DNA of 48,166 bases from Candidatus Berkelbacteria bacterium (GTDB taxonomy: Bacteria; Patescibacteriota; UBA1384; DTJR01), in NCBI GenBank assembly GCA_026397175.1, contig JAPLVK010000005.1, forward strand, positions 1 to 48,166, read 5' to 3'. Made by a program: the position numbers and the translations under genes. The notes under the pieces are model-generated. The model worked only from the letters and a program-made list of their open reading frames with translations, ran no database searches and was not told where the DNA came from. Of the stretch, positions 26,754-36,075 are shown in pieces; the stretch's first letter is position 1; every line of letters starts with the position of its first letter.

Positions 26754-27143
26754 TTGATGAGAGAGCTTAAGTCAGCAATAGTTTCATGGGGATCAAAAAT
26801 CGCTTATGTGGCAGCCGGCGCTTATATGATGACTTCGACAGCTTCGGCAGCGGCGGTTCAAATAGGCAACGGTAGAATTAGCGAATTATTTATCTCTAGC
26901 AACAGCTTATCGTCACTTATTGGAACTGTCGTAACATTTGCCTTGGTAATAGTCGGGGTAATCGCGGTCATATATCTGATCTTTGGTGGAATTACTTATG
27001 TGACGGCCGGCGGAGACGCCGAAAAAGCGGGTAAGGGCCGCCAGACTATCACCAACGCGATTATCGGCATCGTGATTATTATCGCCGCCCTGGCTATCTT
27101 TAACGCCGTTGTTGGTGGCGCTGAAACAGGAACACTGCAATAA
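26754..27143 (+). CDS. VirB2/TrbC-like pilin-family protein 5 (candidate major pilin)
   Basis: ITYVTAGGDAEKAGKGRQTITNAIIGIVII; SD GAGGAGG; own promoter TTGACA-17-TAAAAT and terminator. Confidence 0.8.
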   Translation: MMRELKSAIVSWGSKIAYVAAGAYMMTSTASAAAVQIGNGRISELFISSNSLSSLIGTVVTFALVIVGVIAVIYLIFGGITYVTAGGDAEKAGKGRQTITNAIIGIVIIIAALAIFNAVVGGAETGTLQ

Positions 27144-27154
27144 GCAAAACAAAA

Positions 27155-27186
27155 ATTCAAAAAAGCCCTTCGGGGCTTTTTTGAAT
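27155..27186 (+). terminator. Rho-independent terminator
   Basis: ATTCAAAAAAGCCCttcgGGGCTTTTTTGAAT. Confidence 0.95.
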
Positions 27187-27205
27187 TCTGGAAAATTTAG
27201 CAAGT

Positions 27206-28744
27206 TTATGCCGCCGCCACTCTCCCGACTTCTTCTTCGGTCGTAATTCCTTGTCTCACCTTTTCCATCCCGTCCTCAAACATCGCTATCATGCCGTCCT
27301 CGCGGGCCACTTTTTCGAACTCCGAAACCGTCGCTTTTTTAGCAATAAGCTCGTCAATTTTCGGCGTAATTTTAAGCGTCTCGATAATCGCCACTCTCCC
27401 CTTAAATCCCATCCCTTTGCAAACCGGACAGGTCATATTTCCGGCCTGACCTTTGCAAGTTGGACAGGCCTTTCTAACTAATCGTTGGGCGATAATTAAA
27501 TTAATTGAACCCGAAAGCAAAAACGGCCTGACGCCAATATCAATGAGCCGCGGAATGGACGAAGGCGCCGAATTAGTGTGGAGCGTTGTCAAAACCAAAT
27601 GTCCCGTCAAGGATGCCTGAAGCGCGGTTTCGGCCGTTTCTTTGTCGCGAATTTCCCCGACCATCACAATGTCCGGATCTTGGCGCAAAGCGTGCTTTAA
27701 GCCCGAGGCAAAATCATAACCGGCGTCAGGATTAATTTGACTTTGGTCAATTCCTTCGATTCGATATTCGATCGGATCTTCAAGCGTAATGATTTTGACC
27801 TCGGGTTTGTTTAATTTTTGCAAAATGCCATAAAGCGTGGTCGTTTTTCCCGAGCCAGTCGGCCCGGTGTTAAAAATGGCGCCGTTTGGTTTTTTGATCG
27901 CCGCTTCGATATCGGCCATTGCACGCGCGTTGAACCCGAGTTGCTCGAGTGAAATAATAGCGCCGGACGGATTTAAAAGTCGCATAACCGTTACTTCGCC
28001 GTAAGCGCCGGGGATTATCGAAACCCTGACATCAATATTTTGCGAAGCGATTTGAATATCAAAACGGCCGTCTTGCGGCTCATTTGCAATGTTCATTTTT
28101 AATTTTGAAAGATATTTGATACGGCTGATGGCGGCCGAAAATGTCTCTTTTGGCAAGTTGGCAATATCCTGCAGCATCCCATCAATTCGAAAACGAAGCC
28201 GCGCGCCCTCTTCGATCGGCTCGATGTGAATGTCGGAGGCGTCCAAATGAATGGCGCCGGCGAAAACGATATCCAGAACCTCGCTCGTTTCAGTATCAAC
28301 GATTTTTCGCCCGATGCTTTTAAGGTCTTGAGCCGCCCCAAAATTACTCTTTACATACTCGTCCGAGATGACATGCCTGGACAGGGTCTGTGGGGCCGCC
28401 TTAATGAATTCAAGCTGCGCCAAGCCGTATCTCATCGAGGTCTCGGAACATAAATACAAGTAAAATTTAAAGTTCGTAGCAGAGGAGAGTTCTTTGAGTT
28501 TTTGAATCAGCACTGGATTTTCGGGAGTTGAGGTTGCGACTTTGACTTGCTCGTTCATTTTATAAAACGAAACGACTTTTTGTTCTTGCGCCGTTTCTTT
28601 GGGAATGATTGATAAAACATCCGGCGTAAAAGCATAACCGACCAAATTTACATAGGGCAAATTTAAATTATTCGCCTTGGTTTTGGTAACTTTTTCTTCG
28701 CCTTCGCGAGAAAATATTTGTAGGGCTTTGTTTAAGTCGGGCAT
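27206..28744 (-). CDS. GspE/PilB-type secretion/pilus assembly ATPase
   Basis: GPTGSGKTTTLYGIL, EDPIEYRIEGIDQSQI, LRQDPDIVMVGEIRDKETAE, CPTCKG zinc motifs. Confidence 0.97.
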   Translation of the reverse strand: MPDLNKALQIFSREGEEKVTKTKANNLNLPYVNLVGYAFTPDVLSIIPKETAQEQKVVSFYKMNEQVKVATSTPENPVLIQKLKELSSATNFKFYLYLCSETSMRYGLAQLEFIKAAPQTLSRHVISDEYVKSNFGAAQDLKSIGRKIVDTETSEVLDIVFAGAIHLDASDIHIEPIEEGARLRFRIDGMLQDIANLPKETFSAAISRIKYLSKLKMNIANEPQDGRFDIQIASQNIDVRVSIIPGAYGEVTVMRLLNPSGAIISLEQLGFNARAMADIEAAIKKPNGAIFNTGPTGSGKTTTLYGILQKLNKPEVKIITLEDPIEYRIEGIDQSQINPDAGYDFASGLKHALRQDPDIVMVGEIRDKETAETALQASLTGHLVLTTLHTNSAPSSIPRLIDIGVRPFLLSGSINLIIAQRLVRKACPTCKGQAGNMTCPVCKGMGFKGRVAIIETLKITPKIDELIAKKATVSEFEKVAREDGMIAMFEDGMEKVRQGITTEEEVGRVAAA

Positions 28745-28863
28745 AAGATTGAATTATGAATTACGAATAACGAATGAATCCAAAATTCATAATTCCAGAT
28801 TCATAATTCGATATTCGATCCTTGCTTCTGGTTCTATTCTACCATCCAGCCCGACTAAAGAAA

Positions 28864-28911
28864 AACGGCCCCTCTCATCTTTTCGCCGAAGCGATCGGAT
28901 TCGAGGGGCCG
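28864..28911 (-). terminator. Terminator of cassette G
   Basis: ACGGCCCCTC...GAGGGGCCGT followed on minus strand by TTTTCTTTAG. Confidence 0.85.
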
Positions 28912-28942
28912 TATGACAGGTGGTGGAAGACAGTGTGGGTGA

Positions 28943-29284
28943 CTAGATGGAGCTTTGCGCCTCGCTGCGAAGTTCGAGGAGGCGATCCTTGATCTCGTTG
29001 CTCTTGTCGTGAGCATGAGTCGCGAGACCAATGTTGGCGGCACAGAACGCGAAGCTATGAAATCCCGCGCACTGCAGGATCTGTGTCGCCTCTAGGTGGC
29101 AGCCCTTTTTAAGAAGCTCCCTCGCCTTGATAAAGGCGTTGAGCCGTATCGCTGCCGTCGCCTGAACGACTCCGCCAGCAAAGAACTCAACTGCCTCCTC
29201 GGGGGAAAGTCCTCCGACGATACTGCGTACCGCGGCGGCCTGTCTGATGATGGTCGCCTTGCGTTTGCTACCGACACTGTTCAT
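28943..29284 (-). CDS. Small protein of unknown function (cassette G)
   Basis: 113 aa; SD GGGAGGG before ATG. Confidence 0.7.
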   Translation of the reverse strand: MNSVGSKRKATIIRQAAAVRSIVGGLSPEEAVEFFAGGVVQATAAIRLNAFIKARELLKKGCHLEATQILQCAGFHSFAFCAANIGLATHAHDKSNEIKDRLLELRSEAQSSI

Positions 29285-29375
29285 ATTACCCTCCCGGGGT
29301 AGTGTGATGTGGTCTGCAAAACGATACTGTTTTGGCTATGTCAACTTGTCTTCCACCACGAAGAAAAGTACCTCA

Positions 29376-29404
29376 TTTATACCATAAAACAGGGGTTTTG
29401 TCAA
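29376..29404 (-). promoter_or_regulatory. Sigma70-type promoter of cassette G
   Basis: TTGACA-17-TATAAA. Confidence 0.8.
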
Positions 29405-29511
29405 TGTGGATTGCAAATAATTTAACAATTTGTCAATTAAGCAATTGTTCAATTGAAGAATTGGTAAATTGAGTAATTGTTTGAATTGCTAAAAAGGAAT
29501 AAAATCAAATT

Positions 29512-30867
29512 GTGATCAAAAATATGTTCTCGAGATTAAAAATTTTTTTGGCAAAAAACAAAAAACCGGTTTTGATTTTAGTGGTGGCGCTGGTTTTTTT
29601 GGCAGCCAGTATCGTATATTCTGCCTATAACCCAAACAAAATCACGGTTAATCCCCGCAAAACGACAACGCCCGTAGCCACAACGCAAACCTCCTCACCC
29701 ACCCCACCACCCAAAGCCGCGGCCAAAAAAGCGATCGCCAAAGATCCGCCGAAGTATGCCACAAGCGGTACCACATCAACCAGTGAAAATTCCGATGGCT
29801 CAAAAACAACCACGGTCTCGGAGGCGCCGGTTAACCCCGAAAATCAAAGTAAGGCCGCCGCGGCCGGGTCTTCCGGCTCGACGCCGGTCTCGATTCACTA
29901 CATTGACGAAACCGGCAAGTATCCAAATCTTGGCAACGAGCTTGCAAACTATTTAAGCGGTTTGCTGTGGAGCAACGAGGTTTCTTCACTTAACGCAATT
30001 ATCGTAGAGGATGCCGGAAACACCGGTTGGGCGGGGCTTTATTCCGGCTCGTACACCAAGAACTCGGGAGGTCAAATCAATTCCGCTTGGGGCTACATCA
30101 CTTTAAACACCTATTATTATCAAAACTCGCCATATTTTGTGGATTACATGAAATTGATTTTGTCGCACGAATATGGCCATCACTATTCGTTGTATCATAA
30201 ATGGATTGATTGGCAGCTTGATGTTTCCACAAGATTTCCGGATAGCTACTACAGCGTGCGACCACTGCCAAAAGGACCGACTGCGCCGGATTATTCGCTC
30301 GGCTGGGGAAATTGCGACGCGGAAATTATCGCCGAGGATTATTCCTATTTGTATTCCGGTTATGGCGTCCATGCGATGGCGGGGGCATATGGCTATCCGT
30401 CGGCGGGAACCAAGACATGGTTAAAAAATGAGCCGTCCGGCTCAAGTGGCGTGAGCGCACCGGAGCCAACTGCGGCGCCGCAGCAAACACCGGCGCCGGA
30501 GCCAACGGCGGCGCCGACAGCGGCGCCAGAAGCAAGTGTAACCGCGGTCCCAGTTGCCACCACAACCGCCGCCCCCGTGGCCGATACGCAAAATCCGTCA
30601 GTGATAATAACCGCGCCGGGAGAAAACCCCTACACTTGGACGAACGGCAATTTGGCCGTAGCTGCCACAGCCACAGATAATGTTGCGGTTTTGAAAATTG
30701 AATTTTATGTCAATGATCAATTGGTGGCCACCCAAAACGGCGGTTCAATCAACAGAACCTGGATGCAAAATGGCACACCGGCCGGGGCATATACGCTCAA
30801 AGCAAAGGCCTACGATACCTCCGGCAACACCGCCGAGACCTCGATTGTGGTGAATAAGACATTCTAG
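29512..30867 (+). CDS. Exported putative metalloprotease with C-terminal Ig-like domain
   Basis: Signal anchor; LILSHEYGHHYSLYHKW (HExxH); PSVIITAPGENPYTW...FYVNDQLVA...YDTSGNTAE Ig-like. Confidence 0.75.
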   Translation: MIKNMFSRLKIFLAKNKKPVLILVVALVFLAASIVYSAYNPNKITVNPRKTTTPVATTQTSSPTPPPKAAAKKAIAKDPPKYATSGTTSTSENSDGSKTTTVSEAPVNPENQSKAAAAGSSGSTPVSIHYIDETGKYPNLGNELANYLSGLLWSNEVSSLNAIIVEDAGNTGWAGLYSGSYTKNSGGQINSAWGYITLNTYYYQNSPYFVDYMKLILSHEYGHHYSLYHKWIDWQLDVSTRFPDSYYSVRPLPKGPTAPDYSLGWGNCDAEIIAEDYSYLYSGYGVHAMAGAYGYPSAGTKTWLKNEPSGSSGVSAPEPTAAPQQTPAPEPTAAPTAAPEASVTAVPVATTTAAPVADTQNPSVIITAPGENPYTWTNGNLAVAATATDNVAVLKIEFYVNDQLVATQNGGSINRTWMQNGTPAGAYTLKAKAYDTSGNTAETSIVVNKTF

Positions 30868-30982
30868 AATAGAATTTTGAATGATGAATTATGAATTTTG
30901 AATAAATTCTTAATGAATTAATTCATTAATGAAAAACGGGTATAATATTCATAAATAGTTTTGTCTAGAAAGTAGGAATCTT

Positions 30983-31624
30983 ATGAAACAAACATTTTCG
31001 GTTACCGAAGCGGTTTCAACAGGGTGGCAAAAGACAATTAAAAATTTGTGGTTTTGGGTACTAATAATTGCCATCTCAATCGCCGTCAGTTCGTTTTTTT
31101 CTGCTGTTAATGCCGTGATATCCAAAAATCAGGATCTGGCGACTTTGTCGTTTGCGGTTTCGCTTATTTCGTTTGTTTTTTCGATAATCATTCAAATCGG
31201 AATTACTAAAGTTGCGATTGCGGAAGTTGACTCAAAAAAATCAACAGTTGCGGAGTTATTTATTAACTGGGATTTTTTTGGCAATTATCTTTTGGGCTCG
31301 ATTTTGGTCGGACTGATTGTTTTTGCCGGAATTATTTTGCTGATTGTGCCTGGAATTATCTGGGGGCTAAAGTACTCGATGTTTCCATATCTCGTGATTG
31401 ATAAAGGAATGGGCGCGGTTGAGGCCATGCAAGAAAGCTCGCGACTTACGATGGGCCATAAATGGCAGCTGTTCGGATTTGCTTTATTAAAGGGTCTTAT
31501 TGCTCTGGCCGGGCTTCTGGCTCTTGTTGTTGGCTTGTTTCTCGCTCTGCCAACTACCACAATTGCCCAAGCCAAAATTTACCGCGATCTGCAAGGGCTG
31601 GCAAAAGCAAAAGAAAATAGCTAG
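30983..31624 (+). CDS. Multi-TM membrane protein of unknown function
   Basis: 213 aa with five or more hydrophobic segments, GIIWGLKYSMFPYLVID. Confidence 0.65.
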   Translation: MKQTFSVTEAVSTGWQKTIKNLWFWVLIIAISIAVSSFFSAVNAVISKNQDLATLSFAVSLISFVFSIIIQIGITKVAIAEVDSKKSTVAELFINWDFFGNYLLGSILVGLIVFAGIILLIVPGIIWGLKYSMFPYLVIDKGMGAVEAMQESSRLTMGHKWQLFGFALLKGLIALAGLLALVVGLFLALPTTTIAQAKIYRDLQGLAKAKENS

Positions 31625-31633
31625 TAAATGATC

Positions 31634-31909
31634 CTATTGTTCCAAAAATCCTTTTTCCAACAAAAATTGGTCTGGATCTTCGCCAGCTTCAATCAACGCC
31701 GCATAGGCATAACCAATTGCGTCGTCGAGCTCTAATCCTTCGAAACCAGCCAGAGCATCTTCATCTAGAATACCGGTGCAAATTTCAACAAGCTCCGCGA
31801 CGGTTGGCTCGCCTTTTTCCGCCTCCGCTTGTCGCTCTTGCTCTCTTTGCTCGTCTGTTCGCATATCTTTTAGCGGGACACTTCCTAATTCCATATCATT
31901 TTCAGGCAT
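31634..31909 (-). CDS. Hypothetical acidic protein
   Basis: 91 aa ORF, SD GGAGAA upstream. Confidence 0.6.
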   Translation of the reverse strand: MPENDMELGSVPLKDMRTDEQREQERQAEAEKGEPTVAELVEICTGILDEDALAGFEGLELDDAIGYAYAALIEAGEDPDQFLLEKGFLEQ

Positions 31910-32006
31910 ATTTCTCCTTTACTAAGATATAGCAGATTAATTTTAAAAAATCCCCCAGCTTTTGTCGAAGCAGAAATTAGTGGACAACATTAAAAACCAT
32001 CGCTTC

Positions 32007-32252
32007 TTAAAGTTCTTTCTTGATATCATCCCAATCCAGGTTTGAAATCTCCATTATCTCTTTAATGATGTATTTTAGGGTTTGCTTTGGCAAATCTTCC
32101 GGAATTGTTACCATCTTATTATTTTTTGGCCAGACCAACTTAAAATGACTTCCATCCCCACCTCTGCGATCTACAACAAATCCCAAACGCTTGCATGTCC
32201 TAAGAAATTTAGGCCTTTTAATTTCCCCCGGTAGTTCGCTATGCGAGGGCAT
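32007..32252 (-). CDS. HicA-like mRNA interferase toxin
   Basis: LGFVVDRRGGDGSHFKLVWPKNNKMVTIPEDLPKQTLKYIIKE; likely start at MPSHSEL. Confidence 0.75.
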   Translation of the reverse strand: MPSHSELPGEIKRPKFLRTCKRLGFVVDRRGGDGSHFKLVWPKNNKMVTIPEDLPKQTLKYIIKEIMEISNLDWDDIKKEL

Positions 32253-32565
32253 ATCCTTTTTTCTCGGCACCGACTTTTTGAATCTTAGCTTCTTTTGCGT
32301 ATGAAGAGGGAATTTCAAAAGAGGTCAATATGGCATCTTTGATTTTTCTATCTAGTTCCCGAGGATTTTTGCCAAAAGTAATTATTGCACCCCATCTAAA
32401 ATTCGTGCTCCTAGCAACAATGCCCTTGTTGGTTTTTTCGTAGTTAAAGTGAATAAAACCATTCTCCCTAAAATATTCCCTGGAATCAAAAAGTCCCCTG
32501 GGCACTGAATATTGCCCAAGCATTACCTTGACTAGATTGTCTCTTATGGTTTTTACTATTTTCAT
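32239..32565 (-). CDS. HicB-like antitoxin candidate
   Basis: Upstream overlapping gene; IVARSTNFRWGAIITFGKNPRELDRKIKDAI. Confidence 0.5.
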   Translation of the reverse strand: MKIVKTIRDNLVKVMLGQYSVPRGLFDSREYFRENGFIHFNYEKTNKGIVARSTNFRWGAIITFGKNPRELDRKIKDAILTSFEIPSSYAKEAKIQKVGAEKKGYALA

Positions 32566-32719
32566 AATCGAACGCCTTATATAAACATAGCAATTGCCTC
32601 TTGATTTTGCAATAGCACAAACCTCGCTCCGGCAATCAAAACAACCTGCTTTCACAGGTTAATTTTAGATTCGGAAATCGGAAATCGGGGGAATCGGGGA
32701 CGCTTCATTTTGGGGAATC

Positions 32720-32757
32720 GGGGACGCTTCATTTTTACCCTGATCTTTGGAGATAAG
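32720..32757 (+). repeat. 38-bp direct repeat, left copy
   Basis: GGGGACGCTTCATTTTTACCCTGATCTTTGGAGATAAG; identical at 35113-35150. Confidence 0.95.
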
Positions 32758-32804
32758 AGTTTGGAAACGGTGGGGCTTGAATCAGAGTTTTTAGCGCAAA
32801 AAAT

Positions 32805-33146
32805 TTAATAATTATCTAAAATTAAATCAATCTGCTTTTTTAATTTCGGAATATCGTTAACTACTGTATCCCAAACAATATCCGGCTTAGTTTCAATATA
32901 ACCGTGAGCAATTTGGTTTCTTAAGCCAACGGCTTCATACCACGGTAAGTCATGATGTATTTCTTTAAATTCAGCGCTTAGGGTATTTACTGCCTCACCT
33001 AGCACAATAATTTGCATCAAAATAGCGTCATAGAAAGTCGAATTTTTTACGAATTCATCGAAAGAGAGACTGCTTGAATACTCTAAAATCTTTCCAGCAG
33101 CGTCTCGAATGTGTAATAAATGTAACTTGTCTCTATCTATTTTCAT
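32805..33146 (-). CDS. hepT: HepT-like RNase toxin
   Basis: DUF86 architecture; RNQIAHGY (Rx4HxY) motif; adjacent to the MntA gene. Confidence 0.9.
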   Translation of the reverse strand: MKIDRDKLHLLHIRDAAGKILEYSSSLSFDEFVKNSTFYDAILMQIIVLGEAVNTLSAEFKEIHHDLPWYEAVGLRNQIAHGYIETKPDIVWDTVVNDIPKLKKQIDLILDNY

Positions 33147-33444
33147 ATATCTTTTTGGCTTCAGATAAAATATCTTGTTTAATATACTTGTCCAAAGAGT
33201 CTTTCTCCGCTAAATCAACTTTACGACCGATAATTTGCTCAAAATGGTGTTGGGAAGCAAATAATTTAAACAAGCTCATTGTTTTTTTGGCTTCGAAGAA
33301 TAAATCAACATCGCTATCCTTTTTGGCATCCCCATGCAAAAAAGACCCAAAGAGATAAATGCTCTGAATATAGTCCTTATTCGGATCGGACTCAACCGCT
33401 TCCTTAACTTTTGCAATAATTTCTTCTTGACTCATAATGATCAA
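33133..33444 (-). CDS. mntA: MntA-like nucleotidyltransferase antitoxin
   Basis: YLFGSFLHGDAKKDSDVDLFF (GSx10DxD). Confidence 0.9.
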   Translation of the reverse strand: MIIMSQEEIIAKVKEAVESDPNKDYIQSIYLFGSFLHGDAKKDSDVDLFFEAKKTMSLFKLFASQHHFEQIIGRKVDLAEKDSLDKYIKQDILSEAKKIYENR

Positions 33445-33538
33445 ATAGTATCATATTTCACGAGAATAATATAGAAAAAATGTTACATGTCTTTTGCGCG
33501 GATATTCACATTTGAATTTAACCTGATACTATGTAGCC

Positions 33539-35020
33539 ATGCAAGAGACAAGAGTTAATTTAAAACGATTGCTCGAAGATATTCGGGACAGTTACGCGAT
33601 GTCTTTGGAGGAGGTGATCGTTGTCGAGCTTATTGCCAATGCGCTTGATTCGGGTGCATCAAATATTGATTTTTTTGTAAATCCTCTCGAGCAAACATTT
33701 ACAATTGTTGACAATGGACGCGGAATGCGTCGGCCGACCCTGAAGGAATATCATAACATTGCCGCTTCGACCAAGACGCGAGGCGCCGGAATTGGTTTCG
33801 CCGGCATTGGCGCCAAACTATCGCTCCTAGTCGCTGACTCGGTGATAACCGAGACCAAAGGCGGCCGTGGCACGCATGCGGCCACCACTTGGCATCTTTC
33901 AAGCGACACTCGCGCCCCATGGCAGTTTCTACCCTGCTCGGGGATTGTTTCAACCCCTCGCGGAACAGCGGTCACGATTACTTTAGAAGATATTGACTCT
34001 GCGCTTTTATCGCGCGACTTTATTTATCAGACGGTTACAAGCCACTTTTATCCGCTTTTTATTCCGGAATTTTTTGAAGCGATTTATAGTTTTATATATA
34101 GAAATGGAGTTAAATTTTCACTAAACGGCAATCAAATTGATTTGGTTGACAAATGCCTCCCTGATACATCAAAAATTTTTCGGATTATTCTGGGGCGCCA
34201 GACCAAACACCTGGCTGGATTCGGTTATCTCGCTCAATTGAAAAGCGGTGAGGCCAGTGGTTTGAGCATTTCGACTTACGGCAAGGTAATAAAAACCGGC
34301 TGGGAATGGGCTGGGTTAGAGGTGCCATCGAATCTCGGTTTATTTGGATTTGTCGAGATTCCGGCTTTGTCACAGATTTTAACAATGAACAAAATGGATT
34401 TTTTGCGCGACGCGACAAGTTTGAAAAAATATTATCAATATCGCAAAGCCATCCAGGCGGCGATCCAACCGATTTTGGTGGAATTTGGCGGCAATTCGGG
34501 TATTGCCGATCCGGTCAAGGTTTTGCGTCCGTTGACTCGCCAAATAGAGCATGCCCTGCGAGCGATGCTTGGTAGCTTTCCCGAACTTTTGCCCCTACTT
34601 GGTGTTCGCGCTACCAAAGACAACGACAAAGCGATCAAGGCGCTGGATCGTCAGCAACTGATTAAGGTTGCCGAAAGCGATCATGAAATAGAAACGAAAA
34701 GTAGCGAGAAAAAAATCGAGCCAACAACCAAAAAGCATAATAAAAAGCGCTCAAAAACAACCGCGCTCGCCATCGGCTACGAGACCGCAGGTGCAACGAA
34801 TCCGATTGCGCGGATGGTTGAAAGTAGAATTTTGATCAATACTGATCATCCTGCTTATTTGAAAGCTAGAAGCCAGCGGGTCGAGGGCTACCATGCTGTT
34901 TTCTGTGTCGCGTGGTCGCTGTCGCATTATTTAGAGGACGGCCGCTCGCCGCAACTTTTTATAAATGATTTTCTTTCTTCTTGGGGACGCCAAGACCCAC
35001 AAACATCGCGAATGTTCTGA
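33539..35020 (+). CDS. GHKL-family ATPase (MORC/Hsp90-like N-terminal domain)
   Basis: ELIANALDSGAS (N box), DNGRGM (G1), GAGIGFAGIGAKLS (G2). Confidence 0.85.
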   Translation: MQETRVNLKRLLEDIRDSYAMSLEEVIVVELIANALDSGASNIDFFVNPLEQTFTIVDNGRGMRRPTLKEYHNIAASTKTRGAGIGFAGIGAKLSLLVADSVITETKGGRGTHAATTWHLSSDTRAPWQFLPCSGIVSTPRGTAVTITLEDIDSALLSRDFIYQTVTSHFYPLFIPEFFEAIYSFIYRNGVKFSLNGNQIDLVDKCLPDTSKIFRIILGRQTKHLAGFGYLAQLKSGEASGLSISTYGKVIKTGWEWAGLEVPSNLGLFGFVEIPALSQILTMNKMDFLRDATSLKKYYQYRKAIQAAIQPILVEFGGNSGIADPVKVLRPLTRQIEHALRAMLGSFPELLPLLGVRATKDNDKAIKALDRQQLIKVAESDHEIETKSSEKKIEPTTKKHNKKRSKTTALAIGYETAGATNPIARMVESRILINTDHPAYLKARSQRVEGYHAVFCVAWSLSHYLEDGRSPQLFINDFLSSWGRQDPQTSRMF

Positions 35021-35112
35021 TGTGCACATTTTTTCAAAAGTCCTAACTTATTCAGGCGCGACTTGATGCCCCGCGTTTTCTGCCGAGAATATTTTGTTTT
35101 GGGGATTGTTTT

Positions 35113-35150
35113 GGGGACGCTTCATTTTTACCCTGATCTTTGGAGATAAG
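35113..35150 (+). repeat. 38-bp direct repeat, right copy
   Basis: Identical to 32720-32757. Confidence 0.95.
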
Positions 35151-35200
35151 GACAAGGAAGCGGGAGCATGTCCGACGAGTAGGGATTTGGTCCAGAATAT

Positions 35201-35880
35201 TTACGCAACTTTCGAGATTTTGTGCCAATGCCGCACTTGTTTTAAAAATTTAAATAGCCCCAAACCATGAGAATGATAGACGGAAAACTTTGGATCTCTA
35301 ACAATCAAATACCCTTTGTTTAAAAAATATCTTGCCCAAGCCGTATCCTCTCCTCCTTTGATCAGCCCCTCATCAAATAGATGTTGCTGCCATAAATTTT
35401 TTCTGATAATCGAATTTGTATTGCCAAGAACGCCTATTCGGGCTTTTGATATGATTTTTTTGCTTTTAAAAAATCCGAAGCCATAATAAATTTTTTCCCA
35501 AATACTGGCGTCCGGTAAGGGCTGAATATTCCCATAGATGCCAGCGATTCTTTCTTCCTTAAAATTATCAAGTCCGTTCCCGAGCCACTCGGAATTGATC
35601 GGCACGGAATGACCGCTCAAATATACCAAGAAATCACCGCTAGCTTTTTGGGCTGCAAAGTTACATGCGTAAGGATATGTAAATTCATTGGGCTTTATTT
35701 TATAAATTTTAAGATTAATTTTTGACTGAAAACTTTCAGCGATTTGTAAAGTTCGATCAGCTGAACCAGAATCAACAACAATAACCTCAAAGTCCTTTTC
35801 GTCTGTTCGGCGAGGGCTCCCAGAACCGCCCCTAACCATTTCTGCTCGTTTTTAGTCCTGATTATTATTGATGCCTTCAT
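35201..35880 (-). pseudogene. Family 2 glycosyltransferase, apparent 1-nt frameshift
   Basis: MKASIIIRTKNEQKWLGAVLGALAEQT in one frame, DFEVIVVDSGSADRTLQIAESF in another; one extra A in the A4 run joins them. Confidence 0.8.
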
Positions 35881-36075
35881 TGGTCATGTTATAACACAAA
35901 AACCTGATTTTTAACAGGTTTATCTTAATTGAAGCCCTTCGACTGCGCTCAGGACATTCGACTTTTGATTATTGCAAATGTCGCAAATCAGGTGGTCGCA
36001 GACCATGAGCAGTCAGTCCTTCGACAAGCTCAGGACATTCGACAATTTCCTGGCTTGCGCCATGAGCTTGTCGAA

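Noticed and set aside
33699-34638. Antisense ORFs inside the GHKL gene
   Set aside because: Fully embedded opposite a gene with clear N/G1/G2 ATPase motifs.
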